From: Rhodobacter sp.
Lineage (GTDB): Bacteria; Pseudomonadota; Alphaproteobacteria; Rhodobacterales; Rhodobacteraceae
Reading direction: 5' to 3'
DNA length: 12,061 nt
Assembly: GCA_013824055.1 (NCBI GenBank)
Contig: PNNE01000155.1
Coordinates: 1 to 12,061, forward strand
Shown here: piece after piece, positions 5,842 to 12,061 of the stretch
Position numbering within the stretch: the first letter of the stretch is position 1
Layout: the number at the start of each line of letters is the position of its first letter
Program-made: the position numbers and the translations under genes
The notes under the pieces: generated by a model
What the model was told of the DNA's origin: nothing
Databases searched by the model: none
What the model saw: only the letters and a program-made list of their open reading frames with translations

Positions 5842-6324
5842 GCCCAGAAGGTCGCCCGCCTGCAGGCGACCGAAGCTGCCCAGGATCTGCTGGATGACGT
5901 TCAGGCCCTTCACGTTCGGCTCGGTCACCCGGCGCGAAATCTGGACGACCTTGCCGTCCTCCAGCCCGTAGCGGGCGATATTCTCGACCGTGCCGGCCTC
6001 GTTGAAGGTCACCGCCAGCACCTGACGCTCGATCTCCTGCGGGGCGCGCGGGCCGAAATGCCGGTAGCGGCTTTGCACGTAGAACCAGCCTTCGTCGTTC
6101 AGCAGCCCCGAGGTCGTCGGACGGCCGATCTTTTCGCCCACCGTCTCGCGCGTGTCGACGCCGATCTCGATCAGGGCCAGGTCCTGCTCGGTCGGCACGT
6201 ATCCGTGATTGCGGAAGACCGGCGAACAGCCTGCCACCGTGGCGACGAGTGCCAGTGCAATGAACCCCTTGCGCGACGTCTGGCATGCCGCCAGGACCGA
6301 ACGCGCGAACCGGAAATCTGCCAT
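5836..6324 (-). CDS. bamE: BamE (SmpA/OmlA) outer-membrane assembly lipoprotein
   Basis: The 162-residue precursor has a signal sequence ending in the lipobox VAGC (residues 30-33), so Cys33 would be lipidated and the protein anchored to the outer membrane. The mature part shows the SmpA/OmlA pattern: a GVDTRETVGEKIGRPT turn, GWFYVQSRYRHFG, VLAVTFNEAGTV and a DGKVVQIS strand. BamE is an accessory subunit of the BAM complex that inserts beta-barrel proteins. ATG 6324 is preferred because AAGGA lies 5 nt upstream. ATG 6354 would add 10 residues and lies in a tandem repeat with no binding site. The signal peptide is long, with about 18 residues before the hydrophobic core. The upstream region to 6484 is shared with yceD and has no other gene. 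Confidence 0.92.
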   Translation of the reverse strand: MADFRFARSVLAACQTSRKGFIALALVATVAGCSPVFRNHGYVPTEQDLALIEIGVDTRETVGEKIGRPTTSGLLNDEGWFYVQSRYRHFGPRAPQEIERQVLAVTFNEAGTVENIARYGLEDGKVVQISRRVTEPNVKGLNVIQQILGSFGRLQAGDLLGD

Positions 6325-6348
6325 GCCTGTCCTTACGCCCCGCTCTTG

Positions 6349-6376
6349 TGCCATGTGTCGACTGCCATGTGTCGAC
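6349..6376. repeat. Tandem 14-bp direct repeat, two copies
   Basis: TGCCATGTGTCGAC occurs at 6349-6362 and again, identical and adjacent, at 6363-6376. It lies in the divergent region between bamE and yceD, just upstream of the chosen bamE start on its strand. It could be a duplicated protein-binding site or a simple slippage duplication. The rest of 6325-6484 shows no clear promoter; a weak plus-strand TTGGCG (6395-6400) and TATGAG (6416-6421) are spaced only 15 bp apart. Confidence 0.75.
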
Positions 6377-6484
6377 GCAGGTTCTTCAAAACCCTTGGCG
6401 TTCGGGATAACAGACTATGAGCCCCTTGTTCAAGAATGGAACGCCGCACCCGTTTTCATGGGCGGCCATGCGAAAGTCCCGCCG

Positions 6485-7054
6485 ATGACCGATGCAACCC
6501 AGCCCCGTCCCACCCGCTTTCGCACTGGCGGGCTCAGCCCGCGCAAGCCCACGCGCTTTTCCTATCGCCCCGACGCGCAGGACCGGGCGGCCCTTGCCGC
6601 CGATCTGGGCCTGCTTGGCCTTGCCGCGCTGGACCTCACTGGCGAGATCCGCCCCTCGGGGCGCGACGAGCTGGTGCTGGAGGCGCGGCTGACCGCCCGC
6701 GCCGATCAGCCCTGCAGCGTCACCCTGGTCCCGGTCCCGGCGCGGATCGACGAACCCGTGCGCCGCCGCTACGTCGCGGGCTACCAGTTGCCCGAGGGCG
6801 ACGAGGTCGAGATGCCCGAGGATGACACGGTCGAGCCGATGCCCGAAATGATCGACCTGGCCGAGATCGCGGCCGAGGCGCTGGCCCTGGGCCTGCCGCT
6901 TTACCCGCGCGCGCCGGGGGTCGACTTTGCCCGGACGCTGCATGCCGGGGATGGCGTGGCCCCGCTTTCCGACGCCGATGTAAAGCCGTTTTCGGCGCTG
7001 CAAGGCCTTGCAGAACAGCTGAAGGCCAAGGGAAAAGCCGAACCCGACACATAG
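6485..7054 (+). CDS. yceD: YceD family (DUF177) protein
   Basis: The 189-residue protein belongs to the YceD/DUF177 family, which almost always precedes rpmF and is linked to 23S rRNA or large-subunit assembly in bacteria and plastids. Family features are ADLGLLGLAALDLTGEIRP, LEARLTARADQPCSVTLVPV (the domain's usual single Cys), then an acidic strand, EGDEVEMPEDD, and IDLAEIAAEALALGLPLYPRAP. The C-terminus carries the PFSALQGLAEQLK helix. ATG 6485 gives the usual N-terminus; ATG 6458 would add nine residues. Neither has a strong Shine-Dalgarno. A separate promoter probably reads rpmF, so yceD and rpmF may be only partly co-transcribed. Confidence 0.9.
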   Translation: MTDATQPRPTRFRTGGLSPRKPTRFSYRPDAQDRAALAADLGLLGLAALDLTGEIRPSGRDELVLEARLTARADQPCSVTLVPVPARIDEPVRRRYVAGYQLPEGDEVEMPEDDTVEPMPEMIDLAEIAAEALALGLPLYPRAPGVDFARTLHAGDGVAPLSDADVKPFSALQGLAEQLKAKGKAEPDT

Positions 7055-7099
7055 GAATAGGCCCGGGTCCTTCCCCCTGCCGCGCCTGCGAAAAGGGGC

Positions 7100-7127
7100 T
7101 TGCGCCGACCGGGAATCCGAGTATGTT
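7100..7127 (+). promoter_or_regulatory. Probable promoter of rpmF-plsX-fabH
   Basis: A -35 box TTGCGC (7100-7105), a 16-bp spacer and a -10 box TATGTT (7122-7127) lie in the 188-bp gap between yceD and rpmF. Transcription would start near 7134 and leave a leader of about 108 nt. Both boxes and much of the spacer match the promoter in front of tRNA-Pro (22 of 28 positions), which supports the call. Confidence 0.5.
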
Positions 7128-7242
7128 CCGCGCCTCATTCAAGCTGTGAAGCAGCATCGGTCCTGCATTGCCGAATCCCGCAGAACCACGCTGACTCGCA
7201 AAGGAAATCCGGGGCATGTCCCCACTGCCCGAAGGTTGAGAC

Positions 7243-7449
7243 ATGGCTGTCCCGCAGAACCGCACCACGAAATCCAAGCGCAACATGCGCCGCGCGCATG
7301 ACGCCCTGGTTGCCGCCAACCCGAACGACTGCCCGAACTGTGGCGAGCTGAAGCGTCCGCACCACGTGTGCAGCGCCTGCGGCCACTACGATTCGCGCGA
7401 AGTCGTCTCGATGGCCCGCGAAGTGGACATCGACGAGGACGCGGCGTAA
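7243..7449 (+). CDS. rpmF: 50S ribosomal protein L32
   Basis: The 68-residue basic protein begins MAVPQNRTTKSKRNMRRAHD, the standard L32 N-terminus. It carries a four-cysteine zinc ribbon, C30-x2-C33 and C43-x2-C46, so this is the zinc-binding form. The acidic C-terminus ends VDIDEDAA. AAGG and GAG lie within 12 nt of the ATG. It is followed 24 bp later by plsX, the common L32-PlsX-FabH order that ties ribosome and membrane synthesis together. Confidence 0.98.
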   Translation: MAVPQNRTTKSKRNMRRAHDALVAANPNDCPNCGELKRPHHVCSACGHYDSREVVSMAREVDIDEDAA

Positions 7450-7473
7450 GCCGCGCATCCTGCGCGCGTCCCG

Positions 7474-8598
7474 ATGGCACTCGGACCCGAGTCTGCCCCT
7501 GCCCCGGCCTCTGAGCGCGTAGTCATTTCCATTGACGCCATGGGTGGCGATCGTGGGCCGGCAGCTGTGGTTGCCGGTCTTGTCGACTCTTTCGGCCAGC
7601 ATCCCCGCATGGACGCGATCCTGCACGGCGACGAAGCCGTGCTGCGTCCGCTGATCGCGCGCCATCCCGACCATCTGTCCCGCATCACCCTTCGCCATGC
7701 CGAGCGCGTCGTGAAGATGGAGGACAAGCCGGCCCAGGTCATGCGTCACGGTCAGGGCACCTCGATGTTCTCGACCATCGACGCGGTCAAGGACGGCGAG
7801 GCGGCTGCGGCGGTCTCGTGCGGCAATACCGGGGCGCTGATGGCGGTGTCGATGCTGCGGCTGCGCAAGCTGCCGGGTCTCAGCCGCCCGGCCATCGCCA
7901 GCCTCTTTCCGACGCCCACTCCCGGCAAGATGAACGTCATGCTGGACATGGGCGCCGACGTGAAGGCCGAGCCGACCGACCTGCTGCAATTCGCTTTCAT
8001 GGGTGCCTCCTACGCCCGCAACGGGCTTGCCATCGCGCGGCCGCGCGTGGGCCTGCTGAACGTCGGCACCGAAGAGCACAAGGGCCGGGCCGAACTGCAC
8101 GAGGCGCACGCCCTTCTGCTGCGCCACGCCGAGGCGGGCAGCTTCGACTATATCGGCTTTGTCGAAGGCACCGACATCCTGTCCGACCGCGTCGACGTGA
8201 TCGTCACCGACGGCTTTACCGGCAACGTGGCCTTGAAGGCCATCGAGGGCACCGCCCGGCTGGTGGGCGACCTGTTGCGCCAGACTCTGACCTCGACGCT
8301 GCTGGCCAAGCTGGGGGCGCTGCTTGCGCGCGGGGCGCTGCGGCGGCTGCAGATGCGGATCGACCCGCGCCGGGTGAATGGCGGCGTGTTCCTGGGCTTG
8401 AACGGAACGGTGGTGAAATCGCACGGTTCCGCCGACGCCACCGGGGTCGCCGCGGCCATCGGCCTGGCCTATCAGCTGGCACAGGTCCGTTTCCTGGAAC
8501 GCCTTGCAGCGCGGGTTGCATCCGCCGAAGCTGCGGGGCAGGATGCCGGCCAAGTGGGGGCCGATACGGCCGGGACCGGAGGCAATCCTTCCGAATGA
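7474..8598 (+). CDS. plsX: Phosphate acyltransferase PlsX
   Basis: The 374-residue enzyme converts acyl-ACP and phosphate into acyl-phosphate, the donor for PlsY in phospholipid synthesis, and acts peripherally at the membrane. Family motifs are IDAMGGDRGP (20-29), SCGNTGALMA (115-124), a PTPTPGKMNVMLDMGAD strand, GLLNVGTEEHKG, DVIVTDGFTGNVALK, and KSHGSADATG near the C-terminus. Against the usual length of about 340-350 residues it has a short disordered N-terminal leader (about 14 residues) and a low-complexity Ala/Gly-rich tail after RVASAEAAGQDAG. The stop TGA overlaps the fabH start as ATGA, so the two are translationally coupled. Confidence 0.97.
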   Translation: MALGPESAPAPASERVVISIDAMGGDRGPAAVVAGLVDSFGQHPRMDAILHGDEAVLRPLIARHPDHLSRITLRHAERVVKMEDKPAQVMRHGQGTSMFSTIDAVKDGEAAAAVSCGNTGALMAVSMLRLRKLPGLSRPAIASLFPTPTPGKMNVMLDMGADVKAEPTDLLQFAFMGASYARNGLAIARPRVGLLNVGTEEHKGRAELHEAHALLLRHAEAGSFDYIGFVEGTDILSDRVDVIVTDGFTGNVALKAIEGTARLVGDLLRQTLTSTLLAKLGALLARGALRRLQMRIDPRRVNGGVFLGLNGTVVKSHGSADATGVAAAIGLAYQLAQVRFLERLAARVASAEAAGQDAGQVGADTAGTGGNPSE

Positions 8599-9566
8599 CG
8601 ATACGCGCCGCAGTCAGGGGCGTCGGGCACTATCTGCCCGACCGCGTCGTCCCCAACTCCGAATTCGAAGCCATCGTGGACACCTCGGACGAATGGATCC
8701 GATCCCGCTCGGGGATCGAACGGCGTCATTTCGCGGCCGAAGGCCAGTTGACCAGCGATCTCGCCACCCGTGCCGCAGCCGCCGCGCTGGCCGATGCGGG
8801 TCTTGAGGCCGACCAGATCGACACGATCATCGTCGCCACCTCGACCCCTGACCTGACCTTTCCGTCCGTCGCCACGATGGTGCAGAACGCGCTTGGCATG
8901 ACCAGGGGCTATGCCTTCGACGTCCAGGCCGTCTGCGCGGGATTCGTCTTCGCCCTTGCCAACGCCAATGCCCTGATCCTGTCCGGCCAGGCCACCCGCG
9001 TCCTTGTCATCGGGGCCGAGACCTTCAGCCGCCTGATGAACTGGAAGGACCGCGGCACCTGCGTCCTGTTCGGCGACGGTGCCGGCGCGGTGGTGCTTGA
9101 GGCCAGCGAAGGCACCGGCACCACTGCCGACCGCGGCATCCTGGCGACCGACCTCAACTCGGACGGGCGCTACCGGGACATCCTTTATGTCGATGGCGGC
9201 ACCTCGACCGGGACCACGGGGCACCTGGTGATGGAGGGCAAGGAAGTCTTCCGCCATGCCATTGAAAAGCTTGCAGAAACCGCGCACACCGCGCTGGACA
9301 AGGCGGGGCTGACCCCCGATGATGTCGACTGGATCGTGCCCCATCAGGCCAATATCCGCATCATCGAAGGCACCGCCAAACGCATGCAGGTCCCGATGGA
9401 CCGCGTCGTCGTCACCGTGCAGGACCACGGCAACACCTCGGCCGCCTCGATCCCGCTGGCGCTGTCGGTGGGCAAGCAGCGCGGCCAGATCAAGCCCGGC
9501 GACCTGATCGTGACCGAGGCGATCGGCGGGGGCCTGGCCTGGGGTTCGGTCGTCCTGCGCTGGTAG
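8595..9566 (+). CDS. fabH: 3-oxoacyl-ACP synthase III (FabH)
   Basis: The 323-residue condensing enzyme starts type II fatty-acid synthesis by joining acetyl-CoA to malonyl-ACP. All three catalytic residues are visible: Cys114 in VQAVCAGF, His250 in PHQANIRI and Asn280 in HGNTSAAS. The N-terminal DTSDEWIRSRSGIERR and the C-terminal GGGLAWGSVVLRW are standard for FabH and separate it from FabB/F. The length is typical. It begins inside the plsX stop (ATGA overlap), so expression is linked to the phospholipid branch. The 90-bp gap after it carries a TTGACT (9600-9605) that could be the -35 of an ihfA promoter, although the matching -10 region is weak. Confidence 0.98.
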   Translation: MTIRAAVRGVGHYLPDRVVPNSEFEAIVDTSDEWIRSRSGIERRHFAAEGQLTSDLATRAAAAALADAGLEADQIDTIIVATSTPDLTFPSVATMVQNALGMTRGYAFDVQAVCAGFVFALANANALILSGQATRVLVIGAETFSRLMNWKDRGTCVLFGDGAGAVVLEASEGTGTTADRGILATDLNSDGRYRDILYVDGGTSTGTTGHLVMEGKEVFRHAIEKLAETAHTALDKAGLTPDDVDWIVPHQANIRIIEGTAKRMQVPMDRVVVTVQDHGNTSAASIPLALSVGKQRGQIKPGDLIVTEAIGGGLAWGSVVLRW

Positions 9567-9656
9567 GTGCCTTTAACGCCGCTTTCCAAGTGCTTGATAT
9601 TGACTCGTAAATCCATCCGGCCCAATCTCGCCCGACAACAACTCGTGGGGGACGAG

Positions 9657-9959
9657 ATGAGCGAGAAGACCCTGACCCGGATGGACCTCAGCGAAGCCGT
9701 GTTTCGCGAAGTCGGCCTCAGCCGCAACGAATCCGCCAATCTCGTCGAGGCGGTGCTGCAACATATGTCCGATGCCCTTGCCCAGGGCGAGACGGTGAAG
9801 ATCTCGTCCTTCGGCACCTTCTCGGTCCGCGCCAAGACCGCCCGCGTCGGTCGCAACCCGAAAACCGGCGAAGAAGTGCCGATCTCGCCGCGCCGGGTGC
9901 TGACCTTCCGCCCGTCGCACCTGATGAAGGACCGCGTGGCGGCCGGGAAGAAGCGCTGA
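9657..9959 (+). CDS. ihfA: Integration host factor subunit alpha
   Basis: The 100-residue HU/IHF-fold protein carries ISSFGTFSVR (49-58) and the beta-arm tip GRNPKTGEEVPI, with the DNA-intercalating proline at residue 68. With its IhfB partner it would bend DNA at specific sites for transcription, replication and recombination. The alpha-type call rests on the N-terminal LTRMDLSEAVF and on the position between fabH and a MerR gene, the usual place of ihfA in alphaproteobacteria. The frame is open upstream to 9567, but ATG 9657 has GGGGGACGAG directly before it and gives the family length. Confidence 0.96.
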   Translation: MSEKTLTRMDLSEAVFREVGLSRNESANLVEAVLQHMSDALAQGETVKISSFGTFSVRAKTARVGRNPKTGEEVPISPRRVLTFRPSHLMKDRVAAGKKR

Positions 9960-9968
9960 GGACAGCGC

Positions 9969-10679
9969 ATGGACAAGTCACCCGACGCCTTCCGCACCAT
10001 CAGCGAAGTCGCCGACAGCCTGGACACGCCCGCCCATGTGCTGCGCTTCTGGGAAAGCCGGTTTCCGCAGATCAAGCCGGTAAAGCGGGCGGGGGGACGG
10101 CGCTACTACCGGCCTGCGGATGTGGCGCTGCTGACCGGGATCAAGCGCCTGCTGCATGACGAAGGCCTGACCATCCGCGGCGTGCAGAAGATCCTGCGCG
10201 ACCAGGGTGTGCGGCATGTCGCGGGCCTGTCGGACGATTCGGTCAGCATCGACACGCTGCTTGCGATCGCGCCGATGCCCGATGACCTTGCCGCCCTGCC
10301 AGAGGACGTGCCAGAGGACGTGACAGAGGACCTGCCAGAGGACCTGCCCGAAGATGTACCCGACGCCGGGTTCATCGCCATCGACGACGAACCGGAACCC
10401 GACCCCGCACCGCGGGCCGCACGCCCGCCGATGCCTCCTGTGCAGCCATCGCTTTTCGACCGGCCCTTTGACCCGCCGCCAGCCCTGGCCCGGGCCGAGG
10501 GGGCCAGGGCCGCAGCGAAAAGGCCCAGCCTGCCGGACAATGTCACTTTTTCCAGTCTCATCAGGCAATTGCCGCGCGATGTTGCCATGAAGAATCCAGG
10601 CCAGCTTGCTGAAGTCGCGCGCCGTCTGGCCGCACTTCGCGCCCGCATGGTCCAACGTGCCGAAGGCGGCGCCGACTGA
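9969..10679 (+). CDS. MerR family transcriptional regulator with an acidic repeat linker
   Basis: The 236-residue protein opens with a MerR winged helix: FRTISEVADSLDTPAHVLRFWESRFPQIKPVKRAGGRRYYRPADVALL (about residues 8-55), then IKRLLHDEGLTIRGVQKIL. This is the subgroup found immediately after ihfA, which lacks the metal-binding cysteines of true MerR. The middle is a Pro/Asp/Glu-rich linker with a tandem PED(V/L) repeat, and the C-terminus has a helical AEVARRLAALRARM segment. Its target and ligand are unknown. The start ATG is 9 bp after the ihfA stop; TGAGGA at that stop may serve as the ribosome binding site, implying coupling. Confidence 0.92.
   Translation: MDKSPDAFRTISEVADSLDTPAHVLRFWESRFPQIKPVKRAGGRRYYRPADVALLTGIKRLLHDEGLTIRGVQKILRDQGVRHVAGLSDDSVSIDTLLAIAPMPDDLAALPEDVPEDVTEDLPEDLPEDVPDAGFIAIDDEPEPDPAPRAARPPMPPVQPSLFDRPFDPPPALARAEGARAAAKRPSLPDNVTFSSLIRQLPRDVAMKNPGQLAEVARRLAALRARMVQRAEGGAD
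10299..10358 (+). repeat. 12-bp tandem repeat inside the MerR-family gene
   Basis: Five in-frame 12-bp units based on CCAGAGGACGTG encode PEDV-PEDV-TEDL-PEDL-PEDV. The first two copies are identical, and the later ones carry a few base changes. The unit length is a multiple of three, so copy changes would keep the frame and alter only the length of the acidic linker. Confidence 0.9.
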
Positions 10680-10700
10680 CGCCCCGATGCGCTTTCCCGC

Positions 10701-10728
10701 TTGCACCGGCCCGGAATACCAGTATGTA
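10701..10728 (+). promoter_or_regulatory. Probable promoter of tRNA-Pro
   Basis: A -35 box TTGCAC (10701-10706), a 16-bp spacer and a -10 box TATGTA (10723-10728) place the start a few bases before the mature tRNA 5' end at 10740. The element is very similar to the rpmF promoter in the same window, including part of the spacer. Confidence 0.5.
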
Positions 10729-10739
10729 TCGCCCCGTGT

Positions 10740-10817
10740 CGGGCCGTAGCGCAGCCTGGTTAGCGCGTCCGTCTGGGGGGCGGGAGGTCGAGAGTTCGAA
10801 TCTCTCCGGCCCGACCA
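10740..10817 (+). tRNA. tRNA-Pro, anticodon GGG
   Basis: The cloverleaf folds completely: acceptor CGGGCCG/CGGCCCG, D-arm closed by GCGC/GCGC, anticodon stem TCCGT (10768-10772) with GCGGG (10780-10784), loop CTGGGGG with anticodon GGG at 10775-10777, and T-arm GAGAG-TTCGAAT-CTCTC. The 3' CCA is encoded (10815-10817). The first base pair C-G and the G-rich loop are typical of tRNA-Pro. It reads CCC and CCU codons. It has its own promoter and a terminator 3 bp downstream. Confidence 0.98.
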
Positions 10818-10820
10818 TCG

Positions 10821-10860
10821 AAAACCCGCCCGCCTGCCAACCGGCATGGCGGGCGGTTTT
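10821..10860 (+). terminator. Intrinsic terminator after tRNA-Pro
   Basis: The arm starting AAAACC and GCCCGCC pairs with GGCGGGC and GGTTTT, with a one-base bulge and a loop containing TGCCAACCGGCA. The A-run before and T-run after make it a rho-independent terminator that could work in either direction. Confidence 0.85.
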
Positions 10861-10899
10861 ACATCTGGCGCCAAGCCGCTGAAAGTCTGGGGGATCGCA

Positions 10900-11979
10900 A
10901 TGACATCCGGAGTTCTGCCCGCCCAGGCCCTGCGCCAGCTGATCGCCACCGGCGCGCTGTCCGCCAGCCCTGCGATCCGCGCGGATCAGGTCCAGCCTGC
11001 CAGCCTTGATCTGCGCCTTGGTCCCGTCGCCTACCGCGTCCGCGCCTCGTTCCTGACCGGACAGGGCCGCAAGGTGCAGGACCGGCTTGAGGAATTCACC
11101 ATGCACAAGGTGAACCTGGCCGATGGCGCCGTCCTGGAAAAGAACTGCGTCTACGTGATTCCCCTGGCCGAAAGCCTGGCCCTGCCGCAGGGCGTCACCG
11201 CCGTCGCCAATGCCAAGAGCTCGTCGGGTCGCCTGGACCTTCTGACCCGCACCATCACCGATGGCGGCACCGAGTTCGACCGCATCCCCGAAGGCTACCA
11301 AGGCCCGCTTTATGCCGAGGTTTGTCCGCGCAGCTTTTCCGTCCTTGTCCGCGAAGGCCAGCGCCTGAACCAGATCCGCTTCCGCCAGGGCCAGGCCATC
11401 CTGACCGACGCCGAACTTGCCGCCCTGCATGCAGCCGATCCGCTCGTCTCGGGCGAGGCGGTGATCTCCGAAGGCCTCGGCTTTTCGGTCGATCTGAAAC
11501 CGGCGCAAGGCAGCCTTGTCGGCTACCGCGCCAAGCCGCACACCGGCGTCGTGGACCTTGACCGCATCGGCCATTACCCCGCCCCAGATTTCTGGGAAGA
11601 GCTGCACAGCCGCGAAGGCCGGATCATCCTGGACCCCGGCGCCTTCTACATCCTGGTCAGCCGCGAGGCGGTGACGATCCCGCCCGACCATGCCGCCGAG
11701 ATGGCCCCCTACCTGGCAATGGTGGGCGAATTCCGGGTCCACTACGCCGGGTTCTTCGACCCCGGCTTCGGCCATGCCGCCGCGGGCGGCGCAGGCTCCA
11801 GGGGCGTGCTGGAAGTGCGCTGCCACGAGGCCCCCTTCGTGCTGGAGCACGGGCAGATCGTCGGCCGCCTGGTCTACGAACGCATGTCGGAACGCCCCGA
11901 GACGCTGTACGGCGCGGGGATCGCCTCGAACTACCAGGGCCAGGGGTTGAAGCTGGCCAAGCAATTCCGAACGACCTGA
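10900..11979 (+). CDS. dcd: dCTP deaminase, two-domain (tandem dUTPase-fold) form
   Basis: The 359-residue protein is the long alphaproteobacterial type of 2'-deoxycytidine 5'-triphosphate deaminase, which makes dUTP for thymidylate synthesis. It is about twice the length of the usual trimeric Dcd of about 190 residues. The N-half has QVQPASLDLRLG (30-41), KSSSGRL (106-112, like the substrate-binding RSS..R motif) and a Glu140 in YAEVCPRS. The C-half has DPGFGH from Asp287, Glu305 in VLEVRC, and the Dcd-type tail SNYQGQ (343-348). ATG 10900 is favoured by GGGGGA 7 bases upstream; the open frame back to 10846 overlaps the tRNA terminator. It stands alone, with a hairpin at its stop codon. Confidence 0.93.
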   Translation: MTSGVLPAQALRQLIATGALSASPAIRADQVQPASLDLRLGPVAYRVRASFLTGQGRKVQDRLEEFTMHKVNLADGAVLEKNCVYVIPLAESLALPQGVTAVANAKSSSGRLDLLTRTITDGGTEFDRIPEGYQGPLYAEVCPRSFSVLVREGQRLNQIRFRQGQAILTDAELAALHAADPLVSGEAVISEGLGFSVDLKPAQGSLVGYRAKPHTGVVDLDRIGHYPAPDFWEELHSREGRIILDPGAFYILVSREAVTIPPDHAAEMAPYLAMVGEFRVHYAGFFDPGFGHAAAGGAGSRGVLEVRCHEAPFVLEHGQIVGRLVYERMSERPETLYGAGIASNYQGQGLKLAKQFRTT

Positions 11980-11997
11980 CGCGCCGGTGGCGTCAGG
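11975..11997 (+). terminator. Hairpin at the end of dcd, probable terminator
   Basis: A perfect 8-bp stem, CCTGACGC (11975-11982) with GCGTCAGG (11990-11997), has a 7-nt loop and includes the dcd stop codon. It is followed by CTTGCCCCTTG, only slightly T-rich. Confidence 0.5.
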
Positions 11998-12017
11998 CTT
12001 GCCCCTTGTGGAACCGG

Positions 12018-12061
12018 ATGTCCCGCGTTGGCCAGTTGACCTGGCCCTATGCCCTGGCCCG
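12018..12061 (+). CDS. Possible start of an unrecognised gene, cut by the window edge
   Basis: An ATG at 12018 opens a frame reading MSRVGQLTWPYALA that continues off the right edge. Codon third positions are mostly G or C, like the neighbours, but there is no good ribosome binding site and 14 residues are too few to identify a family. It may equally be non-coding. Confidence 0.2.
   Translation, partial: MSRVGQLTWPYALA

Noticed and set aside
7135..8553. 472-codon minus-strand frame opposite rpmF and plsX
   Set aside because: Antisense shadow: rpmF and plsX are certain, and the product resembles no family.
7818..8594. Upstream extension of the fabH frame through plsX
   Set aside because: The added residues are Arg/Gly-rich and in a shadow frame of plsX. 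FabH clearly begins at ATG 8595 with the ATGA overlap.
10561..11964. 467-codon minus-strand frame opposite dcd and the tRNA
   Set aside because: It runs through a complete tRNA and its terminator and shows no domain pattern.

Overview
The window is high-GC DNA with the gene order and protein sequences of an alphaproteobacterium, most likely Rhodobacteraceae (Paracoccus/Rhodobacter-like). The basis is the order yceD-rpmF-plsX-fabH-ihfA-merR-tRNA-Pro, the ppx-rlmE pair, a tandem two-domain dCTP deaminase and a stand-alone pterin-binding methyltransferase. This placement comes from family knowledge, not a search. I see no insertion sequence, prophage, CRISPR array or defence island. It reads as core chromosome.

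Layout. (1) 1-1252, minus: ppx (exopolyphosphatase/GppA family) overlaps the start of rlmE (23S rRNA 2'-O-methyltransferase) by ATGA; rlmE runs off the left edge. (2) 1253-1569: a divergent control region with a good minus-strand promoter, a 17-bp palindrome and a possible structured leader. (3) 1570-3831, plus: a one-carbon/methionine operon of a small 'virulence factor'-family protein, a MetF-type methylenetetrahydrofolate reductase broken by an apparent one-base deletion near 2275, and a methyltetrahydrofolate:cobalamin methyltransferase that is one detached module of B12-dependent methionine synthase. A hairpin follows. (4) 3832-4083: non-coding, with inverted repeats. (5) 4084-6324: four genes in alternating orientation, namely a secreted DUF4157-like HExxH protein (+), an OlsB-like GNAT acyltransferase (-), msrB (+) and the bamE lipoprotein (-). 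The stop codons of msrB and bamE abut inside a perfect palindrome. (6) 6485-10679, plus: yceD, rpmF, plsX, fabH, ihfA and a MerR-family regulator, joining ribosome assembly to phospholipid and fatty-acid initiation. (7) tRNA-Pro(GGG) with its own promoter and terminator, then a 359-residue two-domain dCTP deaminase. A possible new reading frame starts at the right edge.

The most useful observations are the metF frameshift, the dissected methionine-synthase context with its unexplained small partner, a shared promoter design upstream of rpmF and tRNA-Pro, the orphan secreted HExxH protein, and the uneven retention of motifs between the two halves of the deaminase. I found no convincing wholly new biological system here.
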